Below are positions 7,959-10,178 of a stretch of 10,178 nt of DNA, one piece after another; within the stretch, counting starts at the first letter, position 1; the number at the start of each line of letters is the position of its first letter. The stretch is taken from contig CAJGDF010000041.1 in NCBI GenBank assembly GCA_904502105.1, positions 1 through 10,178 on the forward strand, given 5' to 3'. The notes beneath the pieces are model-generated. The model was not told the DNA's origin, made no database searches, and saw only the letters and a list, made by a program, of their open reading frames with translations. The stretch is from an uncultured Clostridia bacterium. GTDB taxonomy: Bacteria > Bacillota > Clostridia > Oscillospirales > UBA644. A program made the translations under genes and the position numbers.

Positions 7959-7978
7959 GTTAAAAGAGGAAGAAAATA

Positions 7979-9736
7979 ATGAAAATCGAAAATCTCGAAG
8001 AGATGAAAGTGTTTTGGCACACCTCGTCTCATATACTCGCGCAAGCGGTAAAACGTCTTTATCCCGACGTTAAACTCACTATCGGTCCCGCAATTGAAAA
8101 CGGTTTTTATTACGACTTTGACAGCGAAGTTTCGTTCACTCCCGAAATCCTCGAAAAGATCGAAGCTGAAATGAAGAAGATCGTTAAAGAAAACCTCAAG
8201 ATCGAACGTTTCGTTCTTCCCCGTGAAGAAGCTCTCGAGCTTATGAAGAACGAGCCCTACAAGATCGAGCTTATCAACGAGCTTCCCGAAGGCGAAGAGA
8301 TCAGCTTCTACAAGCAGGGCGAATTTGTTGACCTCTGCGCAGGTCCTCATCTTCCCTATGCAAGCAAGGTAAAAGCATTCAAGCTTACAAGCTGCACCGG
8401 CGCATACTGGAGAGGCGACTCCACAAAGAAGATGCTTCAGAGAATTTACGGTATCTCTTTCCCGAATGCCGCAACCCTCGAACAGTATCTTACCGATGTT
8501 GAAGAAGCAAAGAAACGTGACCACAACAAGCTCGGCAGAGAGCTTGAGCTCTTCACCACCTGCGATCTTATCGGTCAGGGTCTCCCCATTCTTCTGCCCA
8601 AGGGTGCAAGAATAATCCAGACTCTCCAGCGTTTTGTTGAAGACGAAGAACAGAAGAGAGGCTGGCAGCTCACCAAGACTCCCTACATGGCAAAGAGCGA
8701 CCTCTACAAGGTTTCCGGCCACTGGGATCACTATCAGGACGGTATGTTCGTTCTCGGCGACGAAGCAAAGGATGACGAAGTTTTCGCGCTCCGCCCCATG
8801 ACCTGCCCGTTCCAGTATCAGGCATATCTTAACAGAGCACGTTCCTACAGAGATCTTCCCCTCCGTTATAACGAAACATCCACACTTTTCCGTAACGAAG
8901 CATCCGGCGAAATGCACGGTCTTATAAGAGTACGTCAGTTCACGATCTCCGAAGGTCACCTTATGTGCTTGCCCGAACAGCTCGAAGAAGAATTCAAGAA
9001 CTGTCTCGAACTTGCGATCTACATGCTCAAAACTCTCGGTCTTTATGAGGACGTTTCCTACAGATTCTCCAAATGGGATCCCAACGACAAAGCAAAATAC
9101 ATCGGCACCGAAGAGCAGTGGGACGAAGCTCAGGGCGTTATGCAGAGAATTCTCGATCACCTCGAAATTCCTTATAAAGAAGGTATCGGCGAAGCAGCGT
9201 TCTACGGTCCGAAGCTCGACATTCAGATCAGAAACGTATTCGGTAAAGAGGACACCCTCATCACCATTCAGATCGACCAGATGCTCGCTGAAAAATTCGG
9301 TATGGAATACGTTGACCGTGACGGCACAAAGAAAAATCCGTACATCATTCACAGAACTTCTATCGGCTGCTACGAAAGAACTCTCGCTCTCCTTATCGAA
9401 AAATACGCAGGCGCGTTCCCGACATGGCTCGCTCCCGTTCAGGTCAAGCTTCTCCCCATCGCTGACAGACATCAGCCCTATGTATTCGAAGTTGCAAAAG
9501 AACTCGAAAAATACGGTCTGCGCGTAGAAGTTGACGACAGAAGCGAAAAGATCGGCTACAAGATCCGCGAAGCTCAGATGGAAAAAGTTCCGTTCATGCT
9601 CGTTGCAGGCGATAAAGAACAGGAAGACGGCACCGTTGCTGTAAGAGCAAGAAAAGAAGGCGACAAAGGCACTATGTCCATTGCCGACTTCGTTGCCCTC
9701 ATCAGAGAACATATCGATAATAAGGTTATTGACTAA
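7979..9736 (+). CDS. thrS: Threonyl-tRNA synthetase lacking the TGS domain
   Basis: Class II synthetase that charges tRNA-Thr. At 585 residues it is about 57 shorter than the E. coli enzyme because it begins directly at the editing domain. HTSSH (14-18) and CAGPH (120-124) keep the four editing-site residues H14, H18, C120 and H124. The catalytic core has zinc ligands C276, H327 and H458; the C276-H327 spacing of 51 equals E. coli C334-H385. Motif 2 is RYNETSTLFRNEASGEMHG (296-314) and motif 3 includes GCYERT (463-468). The C-terminal anticodon-binding domain (about 481-585) opens with PTWLAPVQVKLLPIADRH. The short form is real: AGAGGA at 7965-7970 precedes ATG 7979 by eight bases, and an in-frame TAA at 7961-7963 rules out an upstream TGS extension. 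It starts 20 bases after the DUF4340 gene. Confidence 0.97.
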   Translation: MKIENLEEMKVFWHTSSHILAQAVKRLYPDVKLTIGPAIENGFYYDFDSEVSFTPEILEKIEAEMKKIVKENLKIERFVLPREEALELMKNEPYKIELINELPEGEEISFYKQGEFVDLCAGPHLPYASKVKAFKLTSCTGAYWRGDSTKKMLQRIYGISFPNAATLEQYLTDVEEAKKRDHNKLGRELELFTTCDLIGQGLPILLPKGARIIQTLQRFVEDEEQKRGWQLTKTPYMAKSDLYKVSGHWDHYQDGMFVLGDEAKDDEVFALRPMTCPFQYQAYLNRARSYRDLPLRYNETSTLFRNEASGEMHGLIRVRQFTISEGHLMCLPEQLEEEFKNCLELAIYMLKTLGLYEDVSYRFSKWDPNDKAKYIGTEEQWDEAQGVMQRILDHLEIPYKEGIGEAAFYGPKLDIQIRNVFGKEDTLITIQIDQMLAEKFGMEYVDRDGTKKNPYIIHRTSIGCYERTLALLIEKYAGAFPTWLAPVQVKLLPIADRHQPYVFEVAKELEKYGLRVEVDDRSEKIGYKIREAQMEKVPFMLVAGDKEQEDGTVAVRARKEGDKGTMSIADFVALIREHIDNKVID

Positions 9737-9742
9737 TAATTT

Positions 9743-9779
9743 TAAGCACCTATATCTTAAACGGTATAGGTGCTTATTT
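9743..9779 (+). terminator. Intrinsic terminator after thrS
   Basis: A 14-bp stem, TAAGCACCTATATC (9743-9756) with GGTATAGGTGCTTA (9763-9776), has a six-base loop (TTAAAC) and one G-U pair near the loop. It begins seven bases after the thrS stop. The T-rich tail (TTTACATTT) is modest. It closes the upstream operon and separates it from the fucosidase gene. An A/T-rich left flank (AATAATTT) could also give some function on the opposite strand. Confidence 0.88.
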
Positions 9780-9840
9780 ACATTTAAGAAATATTAAAAA
9801 ATCCGTTTTTTATATAAAACGCCAAAAATAAAAAAAGCCC

Positions 9841-9869
9841 TTGCAAAATGTTAAAAGATAAGCTATAAT
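9841..9869 (+). promoter_or_regulatory. Sigma-A type promoter of the fucosidase gene
   Basis: The -35 TTGCAA (9841-9846) and -10 TATAAT (9864-9869) are separated by the optimal 17 bases, with a very A/T-rich region upstream that could act as an UP element. Transcription would start near 9876, leaving a leader of about 26 bases with AAGGAG at 9885-9890 before the ATG at 9902. No clear operator palindrome is seen around it. The rest of the 9777-9901 intergenic stretch holds only a weak A/T hairpin at 9804-9821. Confidence 0.8.
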
Positions 9870-9901
9870 AAAGAAAAAGCATTTAAGGAGCGAACAAAAT
9901 T

Positions 9902-10178
9902 ATGATGCAGGATTGGTTTAAAGAGGCCAAACTCGGTATATTTATTCATTACGGTATATATTGCGACGGCAACTGGTCGGAATCTTGGTCATTCCATAAC
10001 GGAGACGTATCATACGAAAGATATATGCAGCAGTGCGAACAATTCACCGCAAGCAAATATGACCCGAAGAAATGGGCAGAGCTGTTCAAAAAAGCGGGTG
10101 CTAATTACGTTGTTTTAACATCGAAGCACCACGACGGCGTTGCGCTGTTTGACACAAAATACAGCGATCTAAGCGTTG
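9902..10178 (+). CDS. GH29-type alpha-L-fucosidase, N-terminal part only
   Basis: The first 92 codons of a glycoside hydrolase that should release alpha-linked L-fucose from glycans; the gene runs off the right edge. Family landmarks visible are WFKEAKLGIFIHYGIY (5-20), where H16 matches the substrate-binding His of the usual FIHWG motif; the FTASKYDPKKWAELFKKAGANY block (48-69); and LTSKHHDGVALFDTKYSD (72-89), with the paired active-site histidines H76 and H77. The catalytic nucleophile Asp lies beyond the window, so activity cannot be judged. There is no signal peptide: the protein starts straight into the catalytic fold, implying a cytoplasmic enzyme acting on imported oligosaccharides. 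ATG 9902 is chosen over ATG 9905 because it sits closer to AAGGAG (9885-9890). Its codon use differs from thrS: TTA, CTA and two TCA codons occur here. Confidence 0.85.
   Translation, partial: MMQDWFKEAKLGIFIHYGIYCDGNWSESWSFHNGDVSYERYMQQCEQFTASKYDPKKWAELFKKAGANYVVLTSKHHDGVALFDTKYSDLSV

Noticed and set aside
7955-9712. 585-codon antisense open frame opposite thrS
   Set aside because: It is in codon register with thrS and exists because thrS avoids TTA, CTA and TCA. Its translation is Phe/Cys/Val-rich without family motifs, whereas thrS is unmistakable.
9804-9821. CGTTTT/AAAACG hairpin upstream of the fucosidase promoter
   Set aside because: Six-base mostly A-T stem in very A/T-rich DNA; expected by chance, and the strong terminator is already at 9743-9776.
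9781-9887. CATTTAAG occurring at 9781 and 9880 as a possible direct repeat
   Set aside because: Eight A/T-rich bases in an A/T-rich gap; the second copy overlaps the ribosome binding site, so shared sequence is not informative.
1-10178. CRISPR arrays, tRNA or rRNA genes, transposases, phage genes or toxin-antitoxin pairs
   Set aside because: No regularly spaced repeats, no RNA-gene signatures and no mobile-element proteins were seen on either strand; the window is housekeeping genes plus one transporter module and one glycosidase start.

Overview
The window reads as a Firmicutes (Clostridia) chromosome, most likely a gut or rumen Oscillospirales-type lineage. This is inferred from three things: the hisS-aspS neighbour pair, strong AGGAGG-type ribosome binding sites, and the family types of the proteins. 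All genes lie on the + strand. Coding density is high: gaps inside the main cluster are 54, 49, 15 and 20 bases, and two junctions overlap.

From left to right the window holds: the 3' portion of hisS (histidyl-tRNA synthetase, 5' end outside the window); aspS (aspartyl-tRNA synthetase), which may have its own promoter; a four-gene membrane module; thrS (threonyl-tRNA synthetase, a short form without the N-terminal TGS domain); a strong intrinsic terminator; and, after an AT-rich intergenic stretch with a clean sigma-A-type promoter, the 5' end of a GH29-type alpha-L-fucosidase gene that runs off the right edge.

The four-gene module (3012-7958) encodes an ABC ATPase of the GldA/NatA type, a six-helix ABC-2 permease of the GldF/NosY type, a GldG-like protein with one membrane helix at each end and a large extracytoplasmic domain, and a DUF4340 protein with one N-terminal helix and a large extracytoplasmic domain. 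The ATPase/permease junction overlaps by 17 bases and the GldG/DUF4340 junction overlaps as ATGA, so the four products are probably made together and form one envelope complex. Its substrate is unknown. Gliding in Bacteroidota is the name-giving context for the family, but nothing here suggests gliding.

The module sits between two tRNA synthetase genes, and thrS starts only 20 bases after it. thrS therefore has no room for its own leader (such as a T-box) and is probably transcribed with the module. The terminator after thrS closes this unit. The fucosidase is a separate transcription unit, probably for glycan use, and its codon use is visibly different.
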